Assembly (NCBI RefSeq): GCF_003144095.1
Contig: NZ_NSKH01000018.1
Coordinates: 565,965-629,964, forward strand
Direction: 5' to 3'
DNA: 64,000 nucleotides
Origin: Streptomyces sp. ICBB 8177
GTDB lineage: Bacteria; Actinomycetota; Actinomycetes; Streptomycetales; Streptomycetaceae
This document shows, piece by piece, positions 32,527-40,865 of this stretch. Every line of letters begins with the position of its first letter. Within the stretch, counting starts at the first letter, position 1. The notes beneath the pieces were generated by a model, which was not told where the DNA came from, searched no databases, and saw nothing but the letters and a program-made list of their open reading frames with translations. A program made the translations under genes and the position numbers.

Positions 32527-34408
32527 GGAAGAGCATGTACCACCCGGACGGCACCAGGGAGGCGTCGTCGGGGATGCTCAGCCGAAGCGAACCGCCGTGC
32601 CGGGTCAGCCCCAGCGCGATCGAGCGCTGCTCCACGTCGGTGACGTGGGTGACGGCGCTCGGACGCATCAGCCGGGCGGTCTTCACCGTTCCGGCGGACG
32701 ACGAGGCGAACGTCACCGTCTCGCCCCGTTCGACGTTCACCGGGCCCTCGCCCAGCTTCGGGCGCACGCGGTCGCCGTACAGGTAGGGCGGGGTGTAGAT
32801 CTCGATGCGCTTCTCGAAGACCCCGTCCATGGTGTCGGCCTTGTCCGCGAACAGCGGGTTGGAACCGAACACCGCGATCCGCCCGTCCGGCAGCAGCAGC
32901 GCCTCCGAGTGGTAGTCGCGTCCCACCGTCGGTGCCGCCGCGCTCTCGAAGGTGCCGGTGGAGGGCTGGTAGAACTGCGCCTTCAGGACGTCGGAGTCGT
33001 GCTTGCCCCGGTAGTCGCGCGAGCCGCCGGTGGTGAAGACCGAGTCGTCCGGGGTGATGACCGCGTTGAGGTAGCGGGTGCCCTGCGGCAGGTCCGGGCC
33101 CGGCATGTAGTGCGGGTGCGCCTCGTCGAGGTCCACGGTGGCGGTGCGCGCGGTGGAGTCGGCCGACTCGCCGACCCCGCCGCCACCCATGATCATCACG
33201 GACTGCTTCTGCGCCGGGGGCAGCAGGACCGACGCCGAGGTCTCGGTCTCGTTCGCGTCGCGCAGTCCCGGCACCGCGGTGAAGACGTCGGTGCGCGGGT
33301 TCCAGATGCCCGGGGTGCGGCCCTGGTTCGCGGGCCCGTACCCGGCGTTGGAGCCGGAGTAGAAGAGGTCGCCGCCCTTGGTGAGGAACAGCGCCGGGTA
33401 GGTGGGGAAGTAGTGGGTCGGCCCGGGCGACCACTTGAGCGTCTTGGGGTCGAAGATCTCGTTCTTGCCGGGGATGATCTCGCCCATGTCGTCCAGGCCG
33501 GACACCGCCATCACCCGGTTGTCCGCCAGCTGCACCAGCGTGGGGTACCAGCGGGCCAGCGCCATCGAGTCGACCTGCTCGTACCGCTCGGTCCTCGGGT
33601 CGAACAGGTAGGCCTGGCGGTAGCCCTGGAAGTCCTTCTTGTCCAGGCCGAGTTTGGTGGCCATGCCGTAGAGGTTGTGCTCGTCCGCGCCCTTGAGGCC
33701 GAGGATGCGGTACTGGTCGGCGGTGTTGGTGACGCCGGAGACGCCGTCGTGCAGCGACTCGACGTAGACCCGGGCGGCGCTCGCGGTCACCGTGACCTTC
33801 TCGCCGTCCCCGCTGCCGGTGACGGTCTTGGTCGCCGCGGGGACGGTCACCGGGAACTGGGAGGCGTACTCCTTGCCGTTGGAGCCGCGGAAGATCGTGC
33901 CCTTGGGGAAGGTGCGCGGGCGGTCGGGGTCCTCGTTCTTCACCACCATCGCGCCGCCGGCCCGTTTGACGTTGCCCTTGAGCACCTCGTAGCGCGCGGT
34001 GCCGCCGGCCACCAGGAGCCTGCCGTCCGGCAGTTGGGCGTGGCCGCCGCAGAACATGTCCTTGGGCGTGTCGATCATCTTGAAGGTGTTGCGGACCGGG
34101 TCCCACAGCACGCTCTGGAAGGTGCCCGCCCGGAAGTTGCGCTCGTCGTTGCCGGAACCCGCGATCAGCAGCACCTTGCCGGTGTACAGCAGCGCCGCGT
34201 GGATGGAGTTGATGCGGTACTGCTTGGGGACGTCCACCAGGTCCCAGTGCCCGTAACGTGCTTTGTAGGCAGGCTGGTTGATCTGGTACTCATGGTACGA
34301 GTGCTTCGCGAATCCCACCGCGGCCGGGCCGTTCATCGCGGCCAGCGCGACCAGCGCGGTGGCGCCGAGCGCGGTTCTACGCGTCTGTGGGCTGGGACGG
34401 TACTTCAC
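32474..34408 (-). CDS. glxA: GlxA, mononuclear copper radical oxidase of the tip glycan pathway
   Basis: An exported galactose-oxidase-like enzyme of 644 residues. It oxidises terminal groups of the glycan made by CslA and is needed for that polymer's deposition at hyphal tips. The N-terminal hydrophobic stretch follows SPQTRRTAL. Active-site residues are visible: Cys 120 in DMFCGGHAQLPDGR, which crosslinks to Tyr 288 in ALARWYPTL (next to Trp 287), the Tyr-His pair in RDYHSEALLLPDGR and the late His in VTHVTDVEQR. Kelch-like repeats fill the middle and an Ig-like domain the C-terminus. The start GTG at 34408 lies 32 bases inside the end of cslA, so the two are one unit. Confidence 0.93.
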   Translation of the reverse strand: MKYRPSPQTRRTALGATALVALAAMNGPAAVGFAKHSYHEYQINQPAYKARYGHWDLVDVPKQYRINSIHAALLYTGKVLLIAGSGNDERNFRAGTFQSVLWDPVRNTFKMIDTPKDMFCGGHAQLPDGRLLVAGGTARYEVLKGNVKRAGGAMVVKNEDPDRPRTFPKGTIFRGSNGKEYASQFPVTVPAATKTVTGSGDGEKVTVTASAARVYVESLHDGVSGVTNTADQYRILGLKGADEHNLYGMATKLGLDKKDFQGYRQAYLFDPRTERYEQVDSMALARWYPTLVQLADNRVMAVSGLDDMGEIIPGKNEIFDPKTLKWSPGPTHYFPTYPALFLTKGGDLFYSGSNAGYGPANQGRTPGIWNPRTDVFTAVPGLRDANETETSASVLLPPAQKQSVMIMGGGGVGESADSTARTATVDLDEAHPHYMPGPDLPQGTRYLNAVITPDDSVFTTGGSRDYRGKHDSDVLKAQFYQPSTGTFESAAAPTVGRDYHSEALLLPDGRIAVFGSNPLFADKADTMDGVFEKRIEIYTPPYLYGDRVRPKLGEGPVNVERGETVTFASSSAGTVKTARLMRPSAVTHVTDVEQRSIALGLTRHGGSLRLSIPDDASLVPSGWYMLFLTDSRGTPSQARWVHVA

Positions 34409-36296
34409 AGGTTGCCTGCCTTTCCGTGCCGGGTTCGGTGGGGCGTGCGGCGGCTCGGGCGAAGCCGCCGCACAGTGCGTTCCAGCGCCGCCGCAGGGCC
34501 GGGGCCTGCCAGACGGCGACCGGGGCGAGGGCGATGAGCGTGGCCATCGACGCCCAAAGGCGCATGGTGAGCGTGGTGTTGTCCAGGAAGGCCGAGGCGA
34601 GCAGCGATCCGCCGAAGACCGCGGCCCAGCCCAGGTGGGTGGTGAAGGTCGCCAGCCGGTCGGGGCTGGCGGAGTCCCCCTTGGGGGTGACGACGAATCC
34701 CGCCCTGCGCCGCAGCAGGGCGCCGACGAACGACCGCGCGTACAGCGGTGCGGACAGCGCCGACATCACCATGCCCGCCACACCGGAGGAGCCCTCCGGC
34801 TCGTGCGGGCTGACGTTGTGCCGCCGGTTCCACAGGTACAGCCCGATCTGGAGCGCGGCGGCGTCGCTGTAGAGCATCATCCAGATCTGCGACGGCACCT
34901 GGACGCCGGAGGCGCCCAGGCCCAGGAACAGGGCGCAGGAGACGCCGCCGAGGATCCAGTTGAGGGCCGACATCGGGTAGAAGGTCACCAGCAGCGAGTA
35001 GTTGAGCAGCCGTCCCGGGGAGAGGGAGAACGGCTTGCGCCAGAACTGCCGCAGCAGCGTCTCGTACGTGCCCCGGCTCCAGCGCAGCTGCTGGTTGAAG
35101 AAGTCGGTCCAGGACGAGGGACCCTCGCCGACCGCGAGCACGTCGGGGGTGTAGACCGAGCGCCACAGGTTGCCGGTCGCCGGGTTGCGGCTGCTGTGCA
35201 GTTCGAGCCCGGTCGCCATGTCCTCGGTGATCGAGTCGTACAACCCGCCGACCTGGCGCAGCGCGTCGACGCGCACGCAGTTGTTGGTGCCGACGAACAT
35301 CGGTGCCCGGTAGGCGTTGCCGGCCCGCTGGATGAGCGCGTGGAAGAGGAACTGCTGGCTCTCCGAGGCCTTGGTGACGGGGCTGTCGCAGTTGCCGTAG
35401 ACCTGGGGGCCGACGACGAACGCCACGTCGGGGTCGCGGAAGTAGCCGAGCATGCGCTCCAGGAACTGCGGCAGCGGCACGTGGTCGGTGTCGACGCAGG
35501 CCATGAACTCGTAGTCGTCGCCGTGCGCGTCGAGCCAGGCGTTGTAGTTGCCGTGCTTGGTCCTGGCCCGGAAGGCGCCGGTGGGCTGGTTCCACTTCTC
35601 GACGCCCTTGCGGGAGAAGTGGCGAACGCCCAGCCGTTCGCACAGTTCCCTGACCTCGTCGGCGTCGCCCTCGTCCAGCAGCCACACGTCCAGCGGCCCG
35701 TCGTGCCGCAGCCGCACGGCGCCCTGGAGGGTGGCGCGCAGCATCTCCAGGGGTTCCTTGCCGGGGACGAAGCTGGTCAGGAACGCCACCCGCGAGCCGG
35801 TCCGCGGTACCACGGGTACCGGGTCGCGGGCCACCAGCGTGGCATGGGCGTTGGAGGTGACCGTCACCAGCCGGAAGGTCTCGATGAGCCCGACGCACAC
35901 CAGCATCACGACGTCCGCCGTGGTCTGCCACCACGGCACATATCGCTGGTGCGTCCAGTGCTCCGGCAGCAGCAGCCACACCAGCAGCACCAGCGAGACC
36001 ACCGGCGCCGCCGCCAGCAGCAACGCGGTGCGCTTGCGGTGCGGTCCGGTCGCCAGCAGGCTGCGGTAGCGCACCCGGTGGACCCCGTCGGGACCGGGCT
36101 CGGGCTCGGTGAGCGGCCCGGCGAGGCGACTGAAGCGCTCGTAGTCGTACGGCCCCGTGACGGGCCGGGAGCCCGGTTCGGCACGGGGGGCGCGCTGGGG
36201 CGCCCGTGGCCCCGGGGTCGCGGGGCGGACCGCGGTCCGGTCGGCCGCGGTGCCGACCGCGGTGGTCTCCACGTCATTGCCCTGGGAAATCGTCAC
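34377..36296 (-). CDS. cslA: CslA, cellulose synthase-like GT2 membrane glycosyltransferase
   Basis: A processive family 2 glycosyltransferase of 639 residues in the cytoplasmic membrane that polymerises a beta-glucan at growing tips. Two spans (LLLAAAPVVSLVLLVWLLL and ADVVMLVCVGLIETF) precede the GT domain. Its motifs are LLDEGDADEV, CVDTDHVPLP (DxD), SITEDMATGLEL (TED, catalytic base) and QQLRWSRG (QxxRW). Four to five more spans follow to residue 610. GTG at 36296 has GGAG 5 bases upstream. The predicted promoter is at 36337-36365. It heads a two-gene operon with glxA. Confidence 0.93.
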   Translation of the reverse strand: MTISQGNDVETTAVGTAADRTAVRPATPGPRAPQRAPRAEPGSRPVTGPYDYERFSRLAGPLTEPEPGPDGVHRVRYRSLLATGPHRKRTALLLAAAPVVSLVLLVWLLLPEHWTHQRYVPWWQTTADVVMLVCVGLIETFRLVTVTSNAHATLVARDPVPVVPRTGSRVAFLTSFVPGKEPLEMLRATLQGAVRLRHDGPLDVWLLDEGDADEVRELCERLGVRHFSRKGVEKWNQPTGAFRARTKHGNYNAWLDAHGDDYEFMACVDTDHVPLPQFLERMLGYFRDPDVAFVVGPQVYGNCDSPVTKASESQQFLFHALIQRAGNAYRAPMFVGTNNCVRVDALRQVGGLYDSITEDMATGLELHSSRNPATGNLWRSVYTPDVLAVGEGPSSWTDFFNQQLRWSRGTYETLLRQFWRKPFSLSPGRLLNYSLLVTFYPMSALNWILGGVSCALFLGLGASGVQVPSQIWMMLYSDAAALQIGLYLWNRRHNVSPHEPEGSSGVAGMVMSALSAPLYARSFVGALLRRRAGFVVTPKGDSASPDRLATFTTHLGWAAVFGGSLLASAFLDNTTLTMRLWASMATLIALAPVAVWQAPALRRRWNALCGGFARAAARPTEPGTERQATCEVPSQPTDA

Positions 36297-37033
36297 GGCG
36301 TCTCCGGGCCGATCATGGGGCCGGATGCCCGAAAAGTCGTAAAGATCATGATCGCATAGTGACAAATTCTGTGCGCTCCACCGGGCAGCGCCGTTCTTCG
36401 GCGTGGCGTGAATCGGGAGGTGTGTCATCGGATCATCGCACTATCGGATAGGTGTCACCCGGGCGAGCGGACCGTGCGGATCACCGGCGCCCCCCATTCG
36501 CCCTTCTCTCGACTTCTCCGCCGCGCCGTGGCCCACCCGGCACTCCGGGCACTCGCGCCCCGCGGGGAAAGCGGTGCGGAAAAGCTCGGAACTTCCTGTG
36601 GAATTGCTGTGCGCCGAATTCCGGTCCGCGGTTGACCGAATACGGACACCGCAAGATCGAAATGAGAAAGCGCATTCCCTCGAAGTGGCCCGCGATCCGC
36701 GCACGTCATGGCCCGAGGCCCTTCCGGGCCACCGTCCTGACCACCGGTTTCCGAACGGCAAGTGACGGAGAGTTCGCGCCAGATCCATGGTTCGGCGCCG
36801 TAAAGCACGCCGCTGCCCCCAGAATGTGACCTGCGAGTGCGGGGGAGGCCCCCGTTCGTGCCGCTCACGCCGACGTCGAATATCGCGCTATCCGGCGGGA
36901 CGGGAGTACCGGACGCGAAGTCCGCGAACACCACACGGCAACACCATCCACGGGCGGCCCATACCACTGGAGTGTGGCCGCCCGCATAACTGACCGGAAC
37001 GGTAGGGGAAATGCCGTTCCAGGGGGGACGCCC
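36297..37033. other. Long intergenic region between cslA and the EPS deacetylase gene
   Basis: About 740 bases between two divergent glycan operons. GC content looks lower than in the coding flanks. The left end holds the cslA promoter. Open frames at 36408-36635, 36452-36829 and 36455-36967 lack ribosome sites and recognisable products. The space is enough for extensive regulation of both operons or an unannotated RNA. I see no strong hairpin in it. Confidence 0.4.
36337..36365 (-). promoter_or_regulatory. Candidate promoter for cslA-glxA
   Basis: On the minus strand, TTGTCA (36360-36365) and TTACGA (36337-36342) are separated by 17 bases. The spacer contains the palindrome GATCATGATC. Transcription would begin near 36330, 34 bases before the GTG. 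Confidence 0.45.
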
Positions 37034-39217
37034 ATGGGCTGGATAACGCGTGCCACCGCATTGTCCGCCGCCGCGGCGTTACTCGCGCTCGGCGGACCGG
37101 TGGCGGGAGCGAGCGCCGACTCGCCGGCACCGAGAATCGATCTGAACGTCCTCGTGGTGAACGACGGAGGTCCGGCCGTCGCGGCCATCACCTCCGAACT
37201 CGCCAGTGAGGGAACCCCGTACACCAAGGTCGACCTGACCAGCAGCACCAGACCCACCATCGACGCCGCCTACCTCAGCGACACCGTGGGCGGGGTGGCG
37301 CGCGCGAAGTTCCAGGCGGTCGTGCTGCCGGACGACAACCCGTTCGGCGCCAACTCGCCCGAGATGGAGGCCATCGCCACGTACGAGAAGGACTTCGGCA
37401 TCCGCCAGGTCGACGCGTACAACTACGCGGACCCGGACGTCGGCCTCAACTACCCGCAGAGCGGCGGCTACATCGGCTCTCTCGACGGGGACACCGGACA
37501 GGTCACCGCCGAGGGGGAGGCCGGGCCGTTCGGCTACCTCAAGGGCAGCGTGCCGTTCGAGGACAACTCGCCGAGCGTGACCGAGAGTTACGGATACCTG
37601 TCGACGCCGCTGACCGCGATGGCGGCCGGCGACAGCTTCACGCCGCTGGTCGACATGGCGATCCCCGGCGCCGACGCGCGCGGCTCGCTGGTCGGCGAGT
37701 ACGACCACGACGGCCGCAGCGAACTCGTCGTCACCTTCGCGTACAACCAGTACCAGGAGCAGTACCGGCTGCTCGCCCGCGGCATGGTCGAGTGGATGAC
37801 GCAGGGCGTGCACCTGGGGACCGACCGCAACTACTTCTCCGTCAACGTCGACGACGTCTTCCTCGCCGACGACCGGTGGAACACCACCCTCAAGTGCACC
37901 CCCGGTGACGTCGACTGCCCGGTCGGCACGGACGGCAACGACCCGGACCCGATCCGGATGAGCGTCGCCGACGCGCAGTACGCCCAGCAGTGGGAGCAGA
38001 GCAACGGCCTCACCTTCGACCTGGTCTTCAACGGCGGCGGCAGCGACGACTACAAGTCGGACAACGGCGGCACCGACCCGATGGCGCAGCAGCTGATCTC
38101 CGAGAAGGACTCCTTCCGCTGGGTCGACCACACCTACGACCACGAGTTCCTCGGTTGCGTCCAGAACGTCACCGTGGTGCCGTGGACCTGCACCACCGAC
38201 GCCTCCGGCAACACCGTGTGGACGCCGCAGTCCACCATCGAGTCGGAGATCACCCGGAACGAGGCGTGGGCCGCCGCGAACGGACTGACCCTCAACCCCG
38301 CGGAACTGGTCACCGGTGAGCACTCCGGGCTGGAGATCCAGCCGCAGCAGCCGCAGGACAACCCCAACCTGGCCCCCGCGCTGGCCAGGACCGGTGTCCA
38401 GTGGGTCGCCAGCGACTCCTCCCGTGAACCGGCGCAGCGCGCCGTGGGATCGGCGCTGACCGTGCCGCGCACGCCGATGAACATCTACTACAACGCCGGT
38501 CACGCCAACGAGGAGACCGACGAGTACAACTGGATCTACACCAGCAAGGCCCAGGGCGGCAGCGGCCTGTGCGACAGCGCGGGCAACTCCACCTGCCTGT
38601 CCGCGCCCCTGGACGAGACCACCGGCTACACGTCGTACATCGTGCCGACCGAGGCCAAGATCGACCTCGGGCACATCCTGAGCAACGATCCCGACCCGTT
38701 CTTCATCCACCAGTCGAACCTGTCGGAGGACCGCATCGCCTACCCGGCGCTGGACGCCATCCTCGGCCAGTACCACTCGCTCTTCGCCGACAACACCCCG
38801 TTCGTCAACCAGCGGATGGCGGACATCGGCACCGAACTGAAGCAGCAGGCCGCCTGGAACACCGCCGTGAGCGACGGCTCGGTGACCGCCTACCGGGTCG
38901 GCGACACCGTCACCGTGGACGCGCCCAGCGGGGTTGAAGTACCGCTGACCGTGCCGGCCGGCAGCCGGCAGGTCCAGGGCGACGGGACCACCACCGCCTT
39001 CGGCGGCGCCTACGCCGGAACGCTCACCGGCTGGGCGTCCCCTGCCGCCTCGCAGACCGCGGTGACGGTGAACCTGCCGGACTCCGCGACGCCTGCCGCG
39101 ACGGCCCACCACCACACCACCCCGGCCGCCGCCGTCCCGGCGCTCAAGGTCCGGCCGACCGTGCCGGGCGGCGTGCGCAAGGCGGTTCCGGCGGGCCCGG
39201 GCGACATCCGCGAGTAG
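37034..39217 (+). CDS. Secreted CE18/Agd3-like polysaccharide deacetylase
   Basis: An exported protein of 727 residues. The signal peptide (TRATALSAAAALLALGGPVA) is followed by a beta-rich N-terminal region (residues 35-260) and a NodB-like deacetylase barrel. Metal ligands are Asp in VNVDDVFLADD (273/274) and two His in WVDHTYDHEFLG (366, 370); TGEHSGLEIQP and a late FIHQSNL also look conserved. This matches the CE18 family, whose Aspergillus member Agd3 partially deacetylates galactosaminogalactan to make it cationic and adhesive. The start ATG at 37034 has a G-rich site 6 bases upstream. Codon 16 is TTA, the only in-frame TTA I found in this window. It begins the plus-strand EPS gene series. 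Confidence 0.75.
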   Translation: MGWITRATALSAAAALLALGGPVAGASADSPAPRIDLNVLVVNDGGPAVAAITSELASEGTPYTKVDLTSSTRPTIDAAYLSDTVGGVARAKFQAVVLPDDNPFGANSPEMEAIATYEKDFGIRQVDAYNYADPDVGLNYPQSGGYIGSLDGDTGQVTAEGEAGPFGYLKGSVPFEDNSPSVTESYGYLSTPLTAMAAGDSFTPLVDMAIPGADARGSLVGEYDHDGRSELVVTFAYNQYQEQYRLLARGMVEWMTQGVHLGTDRNYFSVNVDDVFLADDRWNTTLKCTPGDVDCPVGTDGNDPDPIRMSVADAQYAQQWEQSNGLTFDLVFNGGGSDDYKSDNGGTDPMAQQLISEKDSFRWVDHTYDHEFLGCVQNVTVVPWTCTTDASGNTVWTPQSTIESEITRNEAWAAANGLTLNPAELVTGEHSGLEIQPQQPQDNPNLAPALARTGVQWVASDSSREPAQRAVGSALTVPRTPMNIYYNAGHANEETDEYNWIYTSKAQGGSGLCDSAGNSTCLSAPLDETTGYTSYIVPTEAKIDLGHILSNDPDPFFIHQSNLSEDRIAYPALDAILGQYHSLFADNTPFVNQRMADIGTELKQQAAWNTAVSDGSVTAYRVGDTVTVDAPSGVEVPLTVPAGSRQVQGDGTTTAFGGAYAGTLTGWASPAASQTAVTVNLPDSATPAATAHHHTTPAAAVPALKVRPTVPGGVRKAVPAGPGDIRE
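37079..37081 (+). promoter_or_regulatory. In-frame TTA codon (bldA target)
   Basis: Codon 16 (Leu) of the deacetylase gene, inside the signal peptide. TTA is very rare in streptomycetes and needs the developmentally regulated bldA tRNA. An ATA codon lies at 37043. Confidence 0.85.
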
Positions 39218-39257
39218 CAGACCGCACCACGGACGGGTCAGGACCGACGGACCCGGG

Positions 39258-39288
39258 CCGGGGCACCGGACGCGATCCGGTGCCCCGG
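39258..39288 (+). terminator. 13-bp perfect hairpin between deacetylase and GT4 genes
   Basis: CCGGGGCACCGGA at 39258-39270 pairs fully with TCCGGTGCCCCGG at 39276-39288 around CGCGA. It lies 40 bases after the deacetylase stop and 35 before the next ATG. No U-run follows. It can terminate or attenuate transcription, or stabilise the upstream mRNA end. Confidence 0.6.
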
Positions 39289-39323
39289 CACCGCACGAGG
39301 CAAATCGGGGGAACCGAATCACC

Positions 39324-40865
39324 ATGCGCCAGTCCGCCATGTGCCGAACCGGCGGCGCCGAAACGGGCGCCACCCGCGTGACCCTGCTCACCGAGGGCAC
39401 CTATCCGCACAGCCACGGCGGCGTCAGCGTGTGGTGCGACCAACTGGTGCAGGGCATGCCTGATGTGGACTTCCGTATCGTCGCGGTGACCGGCACCGGC
39501 CAGGAGCCGGTGGCCTGGGAACTGCCGCCCCACGTGCACGAGGTGACCGCCGTGCCGCTGTGGGGTCCGCCGCCCGCCGGACGCGGCCCCCGCGGCCGAC
39601 GGCGCCGCGCCTTCCTCGAGGACTACGAGCGCTTCCTGCTCGCGCTGCTCGACCCCGGCCACGAGGCGGAGTTCGGGCCGCGGTTGTACGGGCTCGCCGC
39701 CGCGGCCCAGGCCGGTACGCTCGGCGCCGCCCTGCGATCCGAGGCCGCGGTGCGCGTGCTGACCGCCGTCTGGCGCCGCCCCGGCCTGCCGACCGCGGCG
39801 GCCCGGCCCACCGTCCACGACGCGCTGACCGCCACCGACCTGCTGGAGCACGCCCTGCGCCCGCTCGCCGCGCCCGCGCCCCGGGACGGGGTGACCCACG
39901 CGGTCAGCGGGGGTCTGGCGGCGCTGCCGGGGCTGGTCGCCCGGCACCTGCACGGCACCCCGTTCCTCCTCACCGAACACGGCGTCTACCTGCGCGAGCG
40001 CTACCTCGGCTACCGCACCGGCCCCTACGCCTGGCCGGTGAAGGCGCTGGTGCTCGGGTTCTTCCGGATGCTGGCCGGGGAGAGCTACCTGCGCGCCGCG
40101 CTGGTCACCCCCGGCAACCGCTACAACCGCCGCTGGGAGGAGCACGGCGGCGCCGCCGCCGAACGCATCCGCACCGTCTACAACGGAGTGGACCCGGGAG
40201 CCTTCCCGCCCGCGGGACCCGAGCCGGACACCCCGACGCTCAGCTGGGCCGGCCGGGTCGATCCCATCAAGGACCTGGAGACCCTCATCCGCGCCTTCGC
40301 CCTGGTCCACGCCGAACTCCCGGCCGCCAGGCTGCGGTTGTTCGGCGGCACACCCCGGGGCGGCGAAGCCTACCGCGAACGCTGCCAGGCGCTCGCCGCC
40401 GAACTCGGCGTCGCCGCGTCCGTCAGCTTCGAGGGCCGGGTGGACGACATCCGCGACGCCTACGCGGCCGGGAACGTGGTGATGCTCTCCAGCATCAGCG
40501 AAGGCTTCCCCTTCACCCTCATCGAGGCGATGTCCTGCGGCCGGGCCACCGTCTCCACCGACGTCGGGGGCGTCCGCGAGGCGGTCGGCGACACCGGGCT
40601 GGTCGTCCCGCCGCGCGAGCCCGAACCGATGGCCCGCGCCGCCCTGGACCTGCTCCAGGACCCGGGCCGCAGGGCCCGCATGGGCGAGGGCGCGCGTGGG
40701 CGCGTCGTGGAACGCTTCACCCTGCGCCAGACCATCGACACCTTCCGCGCCATCTACCTCGAACTGGCCCAGTGCGAAGGCCCGTTGGTGGGCCGCGAGA
40801 CGTTGTCCGGGTGGCCGCCGCCGGTGGCCGCCGCCCGTCAGGTCGCCGCCGCGGGGGCGCGATGA
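39324..40865 (+). CDS. pelF: PelF-like GT4 family glycosyltransferase
   Basis: A cytosolic GT-B glycosyltransferase of 513 residues. The N-terminal signature TLLTEGTYPHSHGGVSVWCD is that of PelF, the synthase of the Pel exopolysaccharide, which uses UDP-sugars (UDP-GalNAc in Pseudomonas). The C-terminal Rossmann half shows AGRVDPIKDLETLIRAFALV, SSISEGFPFTLIEAMSCGR (the retaining-enzyme Ex7E motif) and STDVGGVREAVGDTG. There is no membrane span, so it must work with a membrane partner, most likely the next gene, whose ATG overlaps its stop (ATGA). No PelA, PelD or PelE homologue is next to it. Confidence 0.82.
   Translation: MRQSAMCRTGGAETGATRVTLLTEGTYPHSHGGVSVWCDQLVQGMPDVDFRIVAVTGTGQEPVAWELPPHVHEVTAVPLWGPPPAGRGPRGRRRRAFLEDYERFLLALLDPGHEAEFGPRLYGLAAAAQAGTLGAALRSEAAVRVLTAVWRRPGLPTAAARPTVHDALTATDLLEHALRPLAAPAPRDGVTHAVSGGLAALPGLVARHLHGTPFLLTEHGVYLRERYLGYRTGPYAWPVKALVLGFFRMLAGESYLRAALVTPGNRYNRRWEEHGGAAAERIRTVYNGVDPGAFPPAGPEPDTPTLSWAGRVDPIKDLETLIRAFALVHAELPAARLRLFGGTPRGGEAYRERCQALAAELGVAASVSFEGRVDDIRDAYAAGNVVMLSSISEGFPFTLIEAMSCGRATVSTDVGGVREAVGDTGLVVPPREPEPMARAALDLLQDPGRRARMGEGARGRVVERFTLRQTIDTFRAIYLELAQCEGPLVGRETLSGWPPPVAAARQVAAAGAR

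Noticed and set aside
36452..36967. Overlapping open frames in the cslA upstream region
   Set aside because: No ribosome site, no hydrophobic or motif pattern, composition typical of noncoding sequence.
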